A stretch of 64,000 nucleotides of DNA, from NCBI RefSeq assembly GCF_910591885.1, contig NW_025963557.1, positions 1,116,001 to 1,180,000 of the forward strand, in the 5' to 3' direction. Position numbers and translations under genes: made by a program. The stretch is from Bombus terrestris (Eukaryota > Arthropoda > Insecta > Hymenoptera > Apidae). Numbering within the stretch: position 1 is the first letter of the stretch; each line of letters opens with the position of its first letter. Below the pieces are notes generated by a model. That model was not told the DNA's origin. It saw nothing but the letters and a program-made list of their open reading frames with translations, and ran no database searches. Shown piece after piece: positions 1 to 13,247 of the stretch.

Positions 1-390
1 AACGTATGACGTTATGGAGTATTACGATATAACGTAATACGTTATGCAGTATTGGGTTATAACGTATGACGTCATGTAGTATTTCTTTATGACGTATGAC
101 GTTATGTATTATTACGATATAACGTATGACGTTATGTATTATTACGATATAACGTATGACGTTATGCAGTATTAGGTTATAACGTATGACGTCATGCAGT
201 TTTGCGTTATAACGTATGACGTCATGTAGTATTACTTTATGACGTATGACGTTATGTATTATTACGATATAACGTATGACGTTATGTATTATTACGATAT
301 AACGTATGACGCCATGCAGTATTAGGTTATAACGTATGACGTCATGTAGTATTACGTTATAATGTATGGCGATATGTAGTATTACGATAT

Positions 391-450
391 AACGTATGAC
401 GTCATGTGGTATTACGTTATTACGAATAACGTTATATTGTGTTACTTTAT
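391..450. repeat. Representative GTGG / TACGAATAACG dimer
   Basis: A monomer with GTCATGTGG is followed by one starting TACGAATAACG and ending TTGTGTTACTTTAT. The second differs from consensus at 8 of 30 positions, among the most divergent classes. The pairing is fixed: nearly every TACGAATAACGTTATATTGTG monomer in the window follows a GTGG monomer or a close variant. It also precedes nearly all copies of the 14-bp partial. Dozens of copies are present. Confidence 0.9.
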
Positions 451-630
451 ATCGTATGACGTCATGTAGTATTACGTTATAACGTATGGCGCTATGTAGT
501 ATTACGATATAACGTATGACGTCATGTGGTATTACGTTATTACGAATAACGTTATATTGTGTTACTTTATATCGTATGACGTCATGTAGTATTACGATAT
601 AACGTATGACGCTATGTATTATAACGATAT

Positions 631-720
631 AACGTACAACGTTATATAGAATTACGATATAACGCACAACGTTATGTCGTATTACGTTATAACGTATCAT
701 GTCATGTAGTATTACGTTAT
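631..720. repeat. Representative TACAAC / GCACAAC / TATCATG trimer
   Basis: Three consecutive variant monomers carry CGTACAACGTTATATAGAAT, then CGCACAACGTTATGTCG, then CGTATCATGTCATGTAG. The first two occur together tens of times; the third is sometimes replaced by a TATGAGGTCATG monomer. A subtype of the first monomer reads ACGTTGCATAG. The fixed order shows that the trimer spread as a unit. Confidence 0.9.
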
Positions 721-840
721 TACGAATAACGTTATATTGTGTTACTTTATATCGTATGACGTCATGTAGCATTACTTTATAACGTATGACGTCATGTAGC
801 ATTACGTTATAACGTATGGCGTTATGTAGTATTACTATAT

Positions 841-1170
841 AACGTATGACGTCATGTGGTATTGCGTTATTGCTAATAACGGTATATTGTGCTACTTTAT
901 GACGTATGACGTCATGTAGTATTTCGTCATAACGTATGACGGTATGAAATATTACGTTATTCCGTATAACGTTATATAGTGTTACTTTATGAAGTATGAC
1001 GTTATGTTGTATTACGTTATAACGTATGCCGTCATGTAGTATTAGGATATAACTTATTACGTTATGTAGTATTACGTTATTACGAATAACATTATATAGT
1101 GATACTTTATAACGTATGACCTTATGTTGTGTTACGTTATAACATATGACGTCATGTAGTATTACGTTAT
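841..1170. repeat. Representative 11-monomer cassette
   Basis: Eleven variant monomers occur in a fixed order. Landmarks are TGCTAATAACGG (871), GACGGTATGAAAT (938), TCCGTATAACG (961), GAAGTATGACG (991), CGTATGCCGTC (1023), AACTTATTACG (1051), TACGAATAACATT (1081) and GACCTTATGTTG (1118). The same order, with small changes, recurs for example near 17.46, 19.92, 22.38, 24.62, 28.02, 38.52, 47.40, 53.52 and 63.00 kb. It is the most recognisable mid-size unit of the array. Confidence 0.88.
961..1020. repeat. Representative TCCG / GAAG dimer
   Basis: The first monomer reads TCCGTATAACGTTATATAG, the second begins GAAGTATGACG. I count about 46 copies in the window by eye, in TCCGTATAAC and TCCGTACAAC subtypes. 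The first monomer contains TATAACGTTATA, a 12-bp perfect palindrome different from the consensus one. Confidence 0.88.
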
Positions 1171-2220
1171 TACGAATATCGTTACATTGTGTTACTTTAT
1201 GACGTATGACGTCATGTAGTATTACGTTACAACGTATGATGGTATGTAATATTACGTTATTCCGTACAACGTTATATAGTGTTACTTTATGAAGTATGAC
1301 GTTATGTTGTATTACGTTATAACGTATGACGTCATGTAGCATTAGGATATAACTTATTACGTTATGTAGTATTAGGTTATTACGAATAACGTTATATAGT
1401 GATACTTTATAACGTATGACGTTATGGAGTATTACGTTATAACGTATGACGTCATGTGGTATTGCTTTATTACGAATAACATTATATTGTGTTACTTTAT
1501 AACGTATGACGTCATGTAGTATTACGCTATAACGTATGCCGTCATTTAGTATTACGTTAGAACATATGACGTCATGTGCTATTACGATATAACGTACAAC
1601 GTTATATAGAATAACGATATAACGCACAACGTTATGTCGTGTTACGTTATAACGTATGACGTTACGCAGTATTACGTTATAACGTATGATGTTATGTAGT
1701 ATTACGTTATAACGTATGACGTCATGTGGTATTACTTTACTACGAATAACGTTATATTGTGTTACTTTATAACGTATGGCGTTATGTAGTGTTACGTTAT
1801 AACGTATGACGTCGTGTAGTATTACGTTATAACGTATGACGTTATGTATTATTACGATATAACGTAATACGTTATGCAGTATTAGGTTATATCGTATGAC
1901 GTTATGGAGTATTGCGTTATAACGTATGACGTCAGGTGGTATTACGTTATTACGAATAACGTTATATTGTGTTACTTTATAACGTATGGCGTTATGTAGT
2001 GTTACGTTATTACGAATATCGTTACATTGTGTTACGTTATAACGTATGACGGTTTGTAATATTACGTTATTCCGTATAACGTTATATAGTGTTACTTTAT
2101 GAAGTATGACGTTATGTTGTATTACGTTATAACGTATGACGTTATGGGGCATTTCGTTATAACGTATGACGTCATGTGGTATTACGCTATTACGAATAAC
2201 GTTGTATTGTGTTACTTTAT

Positions 2221-2234
2221 GTAGTATGACTTAT
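2221..2234. repeat. 14-bp partial monomer 1
   Basis: GTAGTATGACTTAT, first of 33. Seventy-four full monomers precede it. It belongs to copy 1 of the 928-bp duplication. Confidence 0.97.
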
Positions 2235-2594
2235 GTAGTATGACGTGATGTAGTATTACTTTATAATGTATGACGTTATGTAGCATTACGGTATTACGAA
2301 TGACGTTGTATTGTGTTACTTTATAACGTATTTAGTCGTGTAGTATTACGTTATAACGTATGACGTTATGTATTATTACGATATAACGTAATACGTTATG
2401 CAGTATTGGGTTATAACGAATGACGTCATGTTGTATTACGTTATAACGTGTGCCGTCATGTAGTATTACGTTATAACGTATGACGTTACGCAGTATTACG
2501 TTATAACGTATGACGTTATGGGGCATTACGTTATAACGTATGACGTCATGTGGTATTGCGTTATAACGAATAACGTTATATTGTGTTACTTTAT

Positions 2595-2608
2595 GTAGTA
2601 TGACTTAT
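2595..2608. repeat. 14-bp partial monomer 2
   Basis: 374 bp after the first. The monomer after it has the subtype GTAGTACGACGTG. Confidence 0.97.
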
Positions 2609-3148
2609 GTAGTACGACGTGATGTAGTATTACTTTATAATGTATGACGTTATGTAGCATTACGGTATTACGAGTAACGTTGTATTGAGTTACTTTATAA
2701 CGTATGACGTCATGTAGTATTACGATATAACGTATGACGTTATGTATTATTACGATATAGCGTACAACGTTATATAGAATTACGATATAACGCACAACGT
2801 TATGTCGTATTACGTTATAACGTATGAGGTCATGTGGTATTACGTTATTACGAATATCGTAATATTGTGTTACTTTATAACGTATGACGTCATGTAGTAT
2901 TACGTTATTACGAATATCGTAATATTGTGTTACTTTATGACGTATGACGTCATGTAGTATTACGTTATAACGTATGACGGTTTGTAATATTACGTTATTC
3001 CGTATAACGTTATATAGTGTTACTTTATGAAGTATGACGTTATGTTGTATTACGTTATAACGTATGACGTTATGGGGCATTTCGTTATAACGTATGACGT
3101 CATGTGGTATTACGCTATTACGAATAACGTTGTATTGTGTTACTTTAT

Positions 3149-3162
3149 GTAGTATGACTTAT
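3149..3162. repeat. 14-bp partial monomer 3
   Basis: Exactly 928 bp after partial 1, as its duplicate. Confidence 0.97.
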
Positions 3163-3522
3163 GTAGTATGACGTGATGTAGTATTACTTTATAATGTATG
3201 ACGTTATGTAGCATTACGGTATTACGAATGACGTTGTATTGTGTTACTTTATAACGTATTTAGTCGTGTAGTATTACGTTATAACGTATGACGTTATGTA
3301 TTATTACGATATAACGTAATACGTTATGCAGTATTGGGTTATAACGAATGACGTCATGTTGTATTACGATATAACGTGTGCCGTCATGTAGTATTACGTT
3401 ATAACGTATGACGTTACGCAGTATTACGTTATAACGTATGACGTTATGGGGCATTACGTTATAACGTATGACGTCATGTGGTATTGCGTTATAACGAATA
3501 ACGTTATATTGTGTTACTTTAT

Positions 3523-3536
3523 GTAGTATGACTTAT
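3523..3536. repeat. 14-bp partial monomer 4
   Basis: Duplicate of partial 2, sharing the GTAGTACGACG follower. Confidence 0.97.
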
Positions 3537-4076
3537 GTAGTACGACGTGATGTAGTATTACTTTATAATGTATGACGTTATGTAGCATTACGGTATTACG
3601 AGTAACGTTGTATTGAGTTACTTTATAACGTATGACGTCATGTAGTATTACGATATAACGTATGACGTTATGTATTATTACGATATAGCGTACAACGTTA
3701 TATAGAATTACGATATAACGCACAACGTTATGTCGTATTACGTTATAACGTATGAGGTCATGTGGTATTACGTTATTACGAATATCGTAATATTGTGTTA
3801 CTGTATAACGTATGACGTCATGTAGTATTACGTTATTACGAATATCGTAATATTGTGTTACTTTATGACGTATGACGTCATGTAGTATTACGTCATAACG
3901 TATGACGGTGTGAAATATTATGTTATTCCGTATAACGTTATATAGTGTTACCTTATGAAGTATGACGTTATGTTGTATTACGTTATAACGTATGATGTTA
4001 TGGAGTATTACGTTATAACGTATGACGTCATGTGGTATTGCTTTATTACGAATAACGTTATATTCTGTTACTTCAT

Positions 4077-4090
4077 GTAGTATGACTTAT
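4077..4090. repeat. 14-bp partial monomer 5
   Basis: Preceded by the rarer CTGTTACTTCAT ending. The second monomer after it has lost one base. Confidence 0.97.
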
Positions 4091-4120
4091 GTAGTATGAC
4101 GTGATGTAGTATTACTTTAT

Positions 4121-4149
4121 AATGTATGACGTTATGTAGCATTAGGTAT
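4121..4149. repeat. 29-bp monomer (ATTAGGTAT subtype)
   Basis: CATTACGGTAT has become CATTAGGTAT, a one-base loss that shifts array phase and the minus frame. Three homologues exist. Confidence 0.93.
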
Positions 4150-5259
4150 TACGAGTAATGTTGTATTGTGTTACTTTATAACGTATGACGTTATGTAGTG
4201 TTACGTTATAACGTATGACGTCGTGTAGTATTACGTTATAACGTATGACGTTATGTATTATTACGATATAACGTATGACGTTATGTAGTATTACGCTATA
4301 ACGTATGCCGTCATGTAGTATTACGTTATAACATATGACGTCATGTACTATAACGATATAACGCACAACGTTATATAGAATAACGATATAACGCACAACG
4401 TTATGTCGTATTACGTTATAACGTATCATGTCATGCAGTATTACGTTATAACGTATGACGTTACGCAGTATTACGTTATAACGTATGATGTTATGGAGTA
4501 TTACGTTATAACGTATGACGTCATGTGGTATTACTTTACTACGAATAACGTTATATTGTGTTACTTTATAACGTATGGCGTTATGTAGTGTTACGTTATA
4601 ACGTATGACGTCGTGTAGTATTACGTTATAACGTATGACGTTATGTATTATTACGATATAACGTAATACGTTATGCAGTATTAGGTTATAACGTATGACG
4701 TTATGGAGTATTACGTTATAACGTTTGACGTCATGTGGTATTACGTTATTACGAATAACGTTATATTGTGTTACTTTATAACGTATGGCGTTATGGAGTG
4801 TTACGTTATAACGTATGACGGTATGAAATATTACGTTATTCCGTATAACGTTATATAATCTTACTTTATGATGTATGACGTTATGTTGTATTACGTTATA
4901 ACGTATGCCGTCATGTAGTATTAGGATATAACTTATTACGTTATGTAGTATTACGTTATTACGAATAACATTATATAGTGATACTTTATAACGTATGACC
5001 TTATGTTGTGTTACGTTATAACATATGACTTCATGTAGTATTACGTTATTACGAATATCGTTACATTGTGTTACGTTATAACGTATGACGGTTTGTAATA
5101 TTACGTTATTCCGTATAACGTTATATAGTGTTACCTTATGAAGTATGACGTTATGTTGTATTACGTTATAACGTATGATGTTATGGAGTATTACGTTATA
5201 ACGTATGACGTCATGTGGTATTGCTTTATTACGAATAACGTTATATTCTGTTACTTCAT

Positions 5260-5273
5260 GTAGTATGACTTAT
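5260..5273. repeat. 14-bp partial monomer 6
   Basis: Same CTGTTACTTCAT context as partial 5, with GATGTTGTATT in the follower. Confidence 0.97.
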
Positions 5274-5303
5274 GTAGTATGACGTGATGTTGTATTACTT
5301 TAT

Positions 5304-5332
5304 AATGTATGACGTTATGTAGCATTAGGTAT
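5304..5332. repeat. 29-bp monomer (ATTAGGTAT subtype)
   Basis: Same loss as at 4,121, followed by the same ACGAGTAATGTTG monomer. Confidence 0.93.
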
Positions 5333-7762
5333 TACGAGTAATGTTGTATTGTGTTACTTTATAACGTATGACGTTATGTAGTGTTACGTTATAACGTATG
5401 ACGTTATGTATTATTACGATATAACGTATGACGCCATGCAGTATTAGGTTATAACGTATGACGTCATGTAGTATTACTTTATGACGTATGACGTCATGTA
5501 GTATTACGTTATAACTTATGAAGGTATGAAATATTACGTTATTCCGTATAACGTTATATTGTGTTACCTTATGAAGTGTGACCTTATGTTGTATTACGTT
5601 ATAACGTATGCCGTCATGTAGTATTAGGATATAACTTATTACGTTATGTAGTATTACGTTATTACGAATAACGTTATATAGTGATACTTTATATCGTATG
5701 ACCTTATCTTGTGTTACGTTATAACGTATGACGTCATGTAGTATTATTTTATGACGTATGACGTCATGTAGTATTACTTTATGACGTAAGACGTTATGTA
5801 TTATTACGATATAACGTATGACGTTATGTATTATTACGATATAACGTATGACGCCATGCAGTATTAGGTTATAACGTATGACGTCATGTAATATTACGTT
5901 ATAACGTATGGCGTTATGTAGAATTACGATATAACGTATGACGTCATGTGGTATTACGTTATTGCTAATCTCGGTATATTGTGCTACTTTATGACGTATG
6001 ACGTCATGTAGTATTACGTCATAACGTATGACGGTATGAAATATTACGTTATTCCGTATAACTTTATATAGTCTTACTTTATGAAGTATGACGTTATGTT
6101 GTATTACGTTATAACGTATGCCGTCATGTAGTATTAGGATATAACTTATTACGTTATGTAGTATTACGTTATTACGAATAACATTATATAGTGATACTTT
6201 ATAACGTATGACCTTATGTTGTGTTACGTTATAACATATGACGTCATGTAGTATTACGTTATTACGAATATCGATACATTGTGTTACTTTATAACGTATG
6301 ACGTCATGTGGTATTACTTTACTACGAATAACCTTATATTGTGTTACTTTATAACGTATGGCGTTATGTAGTGTTACGTTATAACGTATGACGTCGTGTA
6401 GTATTACGTTATAACGTATTACGTTATGTATTATTACGATATAACGTAATACGTTATATAGTGATACTTTATAACGTATGACCTTATGTTGTGTTACGTT
6501 ATAACGTATGACGTCATGTAGTATTACGATATAACGTACTACGTTATATAGAATTACGATATAACGCACAACGTTATGTCGTATTACGTTATAACGTATC
6601 ATGTCATGTAGTTTTTCGTTATAACGTATGACGTTACGCAGTATTACGATATAACGTATGATTTTATGGAGTATTACGTTATAACGTATGACGTTATGTA
6701 TTATTACGATATAGCGTACTACGCTATATAGAATTACGATATAACGCACAACGTTATGTCGTATTACGTTACAACGTATGAGGTCATGTTGTATTACGTT
6801 ATCACGAATATCGTAATATTGTGTTACTTTATGACGTATGACGTCATGTAGTATTACTTTATGACGTATGACGTCATGTAGCATTACGTTATAACATATG
6901 ACGTCATGTAGTATTACGATATAACGTACAACGTTGCATAGAATTACGATATAACGCACAACGTTATGTCGTATTACGTTATAACGTATCATGTCATGTA
7001 GTATTACGTTATAACGTATGACGTCATGGAGTATTACGTTATAACGTATGAGGTCATGTGGTATTACGTTATTACGAATATCGTAATGTTGTGTTACTTT
7101 ATGAGGTATGACGTCATGTAGTATTACGTTATTACGAATATCGTAATATTGTGTTACGTTATAACGTATGACGTCGTGTAGTATTACGTTATAACGTATG
7201 ACGTTACGCAGTATTACGTTATAACGTATGATGTTATGTAGTATTACGTTATAAAGTATGACGTTATGGAGTATTACGTTATAACGTATGAGGTCATGTG
7301 ATATTACGTTATCACGAATATCGTAATATTGTGTTACTTTATGACGTATGACGTCATGTAGTATTACGTTATAACATATAACGTCATGTAGTATTACGAT
7401 ATAACGCACAACGTTGCATAGAATTACGATATAACGCACAACGTTATGTCGTATTACGTTATAACGTATCATGTCATGTAGTATTACGTTATAACGTATG
7501 ACGTCATGTGGTATTACGTTATTGCGAATAACGTTTTATTGTGTTACTTTATGACGTATGACGTCATGTAGTATTACGTTATAACGTATGACGGTATGTA
7601 ATATTACGTTATTCCGTATAACGTTATATAGTGTTACTTTATGAAGTATGACGTTATGTTGTATTACGTTATAACGTATGACGTTATGGGGCATTTCGTT
7701 ATAACGTATGACGTCATGTGGTATTACGTTATTACGAATAACGTTATATTGTGTTACTTTAT

Positions 7763-7776
7763 GTAGTATGACTTAT
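7763..7776. repeat. 14-bp partial monomer 7
   Basis: Counterpart of the one at 40,736. The follower has GATGTATTATT. Confidence 0.97.
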
Positions 7777-8466
7777 GTAGTATGACGTGATGTATTATTA
7801 CTTTATAATGTATGACCTTATGTAGCATTACGGTATTACGAATGACGTTGTATTGTGTTACTTTATAACGTATGACGTTATTTAGTGTTACGTTATAATG
7901 TATGACGTCGTGTAGTATTACGTTATAACGTATGACGTTATGTATTATTACGATATATCGTAATACGTTATGCAGTATTGGGTTATAACGTATGACGTCA
8001 TGTAGTTTTGCGTTATAACGTATGACGTTACGCAGTATTACGTTATAACGTATGATGTTATGGAGTATTACAATATAACGTATGACGTTATGTATTATTA
8101 AGAAATAGCGTACAACGTTATATAGAATTACGATATAACGCACAACGTTATGTCGTATTACGTTATAACGTATGAGGTCATGTGGTATTACGTTATTACG
8201 AATATCGTAATATTGTGTTACTTCATGAGGTATGACGTCATGTAGTATTACTTTATGACATATGACGTCATGTAGTATTACTTTATGACGTATGACGTCA
8301 TGTAGCATTAGGATATAACTTATTACGTTATGTAGTATTACGTTATTACGAATAACGTTACATAGTGATACTTTATAACGTATGACCTTATGTTGTGTTA
8401 TGTTATAACGTATGACGTCATGTGGTATTACGTTATTACGAATAACGTTATATTGTGTTACTTTAT

Positions 8467-8480
8467 GTAGTATGACTTAT
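8467..8480. repeat. 14-bp partial monomer 8
   Basis: Follower subtype GCAGTATGACGTGACG. Counterpart at 41,440. Confidence 0.97.
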
Positions 8481-8630
8481 GCAGTATGACGTGACGTAGT
8501 ATTACTTTATAATGTATGACGTTATGTAGCATTACGGTATTACGAATAACGTTGTATTTTGTTACTTTATAACGTATGGCGTTATTTAGTGTTACGTTAT
8601 AACATATGACGTCGTGTAGTATTACGTTAT

Positions 8631-8780
8631 AACGTATGACGTTATGTATTATTACGATATAACGTAATACGTTATGCAGTATTGGGTTATAACGTATGAC
8701 GTCATGTAGTTTTGCGTTATAACGTATGACGTTACGCAGTATTACGTTATAACGTATGATGTTATGGAGTATTACGTTAT
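8631..8780. repeat. Representative 5-monomer cassette
   Basis: Five ordered variant monomers carry GTTATGTATTATT, CGTAATACGTTATGCAG, GTCATGTAGTTTTGCG, GACGTTACGCAG and GATGTTATGGAG. The cassette recurs many times, often a few hundred bases after a 14-bp partial. In four places its third monomer has lost one base (GTACTTTGCG). Confidence 0.88.
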
Positions 8781-11700
8781 AACGTATGACGTTATGTATT
8801 ATTACGATATAGCGTACAACGTTATATAGAGTTACGATATAACGCATAACGTTATGTCGTATTACGTTATAAGGTATGAGGTCATGTGGTATTACGTTAT
8901 TACGAATATCGTAATGTTGTGTTACTTTATGATGTATGACGTCATGTAGTATTACTTTATGACGTATGACGTCATGTAGTATTACGTTATAACGTATGAC
9001 GGTATGAAATATTACGTTATTCCGTATAACGTTATATTGTGTTACCTTATGAAGTGTGACCTTATGTTGTATTACGTTATAACGTATGCCGTCATGTAGT
9101 ATTAGGATATAACTTATTACGTTATGTAGTATTACGTTATTACGAATAACGTTATATAGTGATACTTTATATCGTATGACCTTATCTTGTGTTACGCTAT
9201 AACGTATGACGTCATGTAGTATTACTTTATGACGTATGACGTCATGTAGTATTACTTTATGACGTATGACGTTATGTATTATTACGATATAACGTATGAC
9301 GTTATGTATTATTACGATATAACGTATGACGCCATGCAGTATTAGGTTATAACGTATGACGTCATGTAATATTACGTTATAACGTATGGCGTTATGTAGA
9401 ATTACGATATAACGTATGACGTCATGTGGTATTACGTTATTGCTAATAACGGTATATTGTGTTACTTTATGACGTATGACGTCATGTAGTATTACGTTAT
9501 AACATATGACGTCATGTAGTATTACGATATAACGTATGACGCTATGTATTATAACGATATAACGTACAACGTTATATAGAATTACGATATAACGCACAAC
9601 GTTATGTCGTATTACGTTATAACGTATCATGTCATGTAGTATTACGTTATTACGAATAACGTTATATTGTGTTACTTTATATCGTATGACGTCATGTAGT
9701 ATTACGTTATAACGTATGGCGTTATGTATTATTACGATATAACGTATGACGTTATGTATTATTACGATATAACGTATGACGCCATGCAGTATTAGGTTAT
9801 AATGTATGACGTCATGTGGTATTACGTTATTACGAATAACGTTATATTGTGTTACTTTATATCGTATGACGTCATGTAGTATTACTTTATGACGTATGAC
9901 GTTATGTATTATTACGATATAACGTATGACGTTATGTATTATTACGATATAACGTATGACGCCATGCAGTATTAGGTTATAATGTATGACGTCATGTGGT
10001 ATTACGTTATTACGAATAACGTTATATTGTGTTACTTTATATCGTATGACGTCATGTAGTATTACGTTATAACGTATGGCGTTATGTAGTATTACGATAT
10101 AACGTATGACGTCATGTGGTATTACGTTATTGCGAATAACGTTAAATTGTGCTACTTTATAACGTATGACGTTATGTAGTGTTACGTTCTAACGTATGAC
10201 GTCATGTAGTATTGCGATATAACGTATGACGCTATGTATTATAACGATATAACGTACAACGTTATATAGAATTACGATATAACGCACAACGTTATGTCGT
10301 ATTACGTTATAACGTATCATGTCATGTAGTATTACGTTATTACGAATAACGTTATATTGTGTTACTTTATATCGTATGACGTCATGTAGTATTACGTTAT
10401 AACGTATGGCGTTATGTAGTATTACGATATAACGTATGACGTCATGTGGTATTACGTTATTACGATTAACTTTATATTGTGTTACTTTATATCGTATGAC
10501 GTCATCTAGTATTACGTTATAACGTATGACGACGTGTAGTATTACGTTATAACGTATGACGTTATGTATTATTACGATATAACGTAATACGTTATGCAGT
10601 ATTAGGTTATATCGTATGACGTTATGGAGTATTGCGTTATAACGTATGACGTCATGTGGTATTACGTTATTACGAATAACGTTATATTGTGTTACTTTAT
10701 AACGTATGGCGTTATGTAGTGTTACGTTATAACGTATGACGTCGTGTAGTATTACGTTATAACGTATGACGTTATGTATTATTACGATATAACGTAATAC
10801 GTTATATAGTGATACTTTATAACGTATGACCTTATGTTGTGTTACGTTATAACGTATGACGTCATGTAGTATTACGATATAACGTACTACGTTATATAGA
10901 ATTACGATATAACGCACAACGTTATGTCGTATTACCTTATAACGTATCATGTCATGTAGTTTTTCGTTATAACGTATGACGTTACGCAGTATTACGATAT
11001 AACGTATGATGTTATGGAGTATTACGTTATAACGTATGACGTTATGTATTATTACGATATAGCGTACTACGCTATATAGAATTACGATATAACGCACAAC
11101 GTTATGTCGTATTACGTTATAACGTATGAGGTCATGTTGTATTACGTTATCACGAATATCGTAATATTGTGTTACTTTATGACGTATGACGTCATGTAGT
11201 ATTACTTTATGACGTATGACGTCATGTAGTATTACGTTATAACGTATGACGTCATGGAGTATTACGTTATAACGTATGAGGTCATGTGGTATTACGTTAT
11301 TACGAATATCGTAATGTTGTGTTACTTTATGAGGTATGACGTCATGTAGTATTACGTTATTACGAATATCGTAATATTGTGTTACATTATAACGTATGAC
11401 GTCGTGTAGTATTACGTTATAACGTATGACGTTACGCAGTATTACGTTATAACGTATGATGTTATGTAGTATTACGTTATAAAGTATGACGTTATGGAGT
11501 ATTACGTTATAACGTATGAGGTCATGTGATATTACGTTATCACGAATATCGTAATATTGTGTTACTTTATGACGTATGACGTCATGTAGTATTACGTTAT
11601 AAAATATAACGTCATGTAGTATTACGATATAACGTACAACGTTGCATGGAATTACGATATAACGCACAACGTTATGTCGTATTACGTTATAACGTATCAT

Positions 11701-12290
11701 GTCATGTAGTATTACGTTATAACGTATGACGTCATGTGGTATTACGTTATTGCTAATAACGGTATATTGTGCTACTTTATGACGTATGCCGTCATGTAGT
11801 ATTAGGATATATCTCATTACGTTATGTAGTATTACGTTATTACGAATAACATTATATAGTGATACTTTATAACGTATGACCTTATGTTGTGTTACGTTAT
11901 AACATATGACGTCATGTAGTATTACGTTATTACGAATATCGTTACAATGTGTTACTTTATTACGTATGACGTCATGTAGTCTTACGTTATAACGTATGGC
12001 GATATGTAGTATTACGATATAACGTATCACGTCATGTGGTATTACGTTATTGCGAATAAAGTTTTATTGTGTTACTTTATGACGTATGACGTCATGTAGT
12101 ATTACGTTATAACGTATGACGGTATGTAATATTACGTTATTCCGTATAACGTTATATAGTGTTACTTTATGAAGTATGACGTTATGTTGTATTACGTTAT
12201 AACGTTTGACGTTATGGGGCATTTCGTTATAACGTATGACGTCATGTGGCATTACGTTATTACGAATAACGTTATATTGTGTTACTTTAT

Positions 12291-12304
12291 ATAGTATGAC
12301 TTAT
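12291..12304. repeat. 14-bp partial monomer 9, variant
   Basis: Reads ATAGTATGACTTAT, one base off. The homologues at 45,054 and 49,671 lack this change. Confidence 0.95.
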
Positions 12305-12514
12305 GTAGTATGACGTGATGTATTATTACTTTATAATGTATGACCTTATGTAGCATTACGGTATTACGAATGACGTTGTATTGTGTTACTTTATAACGTA
12401 TGACGTTATTTAGTGTTACGTTATAATGTATGACGTCGTGTAGTATTACGTTATAACGTATGACGTTATGTATTATTACGATATAACGTAATACGTTATG
12501 CAGTATTGGGTTAT

Positions 12515-12543
12515 AACGTATGACGTCATGTACTTTGCGTTAT
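12515..12543. repeat. 29-bp monomer (GTACTTTGCG subtype)
   Basis: GTAGTTTTGCG elsewhere is GTACTTTGCG here, one base shorter. Shared by 45,278, 49,895 and 59,365. Confidence 0.93.
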
Positions 12544-13233
12544 AACGTATGACGTTACGCAGTATTACGTTATAACGTATGATGTTATGGAGTATTACGT
12601 TATAACGTATGACGTTATGTATTATTAAGAAATAGCGTACAACGATATATAGAATTACGATATAACGCACAACGTTATGTCGTATTACGTTATAACGTAT
12701 GAGGTCATGTGGTATTACGTTATTACGAATATCGTAATATTGTGTTACTTCATGAGGTATGACTTCATGTAGTATTACTTTATGACGTATGACGTCATGT
12801 AGTATTACTTTATGACGTATGACGTTATGTATTATTACGATATAACGTATGACGTTATGCAGTATTAGGTTATAACGTATGACGTCATGCAGTTTTGCGT
12901 TATAACGTATGACGTTATGGAGTATTACGTTATAACGTATGGCGTTATGTAGTATTACGATATAACGTATGACGTCATGTGGTATTACGTTATAGCTAAT
13001 AACGGTATATTGTGTTACTTTATGACGTATGACGTCATGTAGTATTACTTTATGACGTATGACGTCATGTAGCATTAGGAAATAACTTATTACGTTATGT
13101 AGTATTACGTTATTACGAATAACGTTACATAGTGATACTTTATAACGTATGACCTTATGTTGTGTTATGTTATAACGTATGACGTCATGTGGTATTACGT
13201 TATTACGAATAACGTTATATTGTGTTACTTTAT

Positions 13234-13247
13234 GTAGTATGACTTAT
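13234..13247. repeat. 14-bp partial monomer 10
   Basis: GCAG follower subtype. The next partial is 10,454 bp away, the longest gap in the window, which spans the 82-monomer repeats. Confidence 0.97.

Larger units (their letters stand above)
1..1166. repeat. Block A, copy 1 (left end outside the window)
   Basis: This stretch matches 46,521-47,686 over its full length and 52,639 onward to about base 1,200, with few substitutions. Related copies start at 14,058, 51,439, 60,909 and 62,109. Because other copies match each other further left, this one is probably cut by the window edge. Confidence 0.9.
2041..2968. repeat. 928-bp tandem duplication, copy 1
   Basis: Thirty monomers plus two 14-bp partials make the 928-bp period. 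The next copy follows directly at 2,969. Few substitutions separate them, for example ACGTTATAACGTGTG here against ACGATATAACGTGTG in copy 2. The counterpart at 55.2-56.1 kb has only one copy, and it shares CTGTATAACG with copy 2. Confidence 0.92.
2969..3896. repeat. 928-bp tandem duplication, copy 2
   Basis: Direct tandem repeat of 2,041-2,968. It continues into sequence matching 56.0-57.1 kb at an offset of 52,280 bp up to about 4,820. Confidence 0.92.

Noticed and set aside
2221..2234. 14-bp partial as an insertion or target-site duplication of a mobile element
   Set aside because: It is fully derivable from the satellite itself by a 16-base loss and has no foreign sequence beside it.
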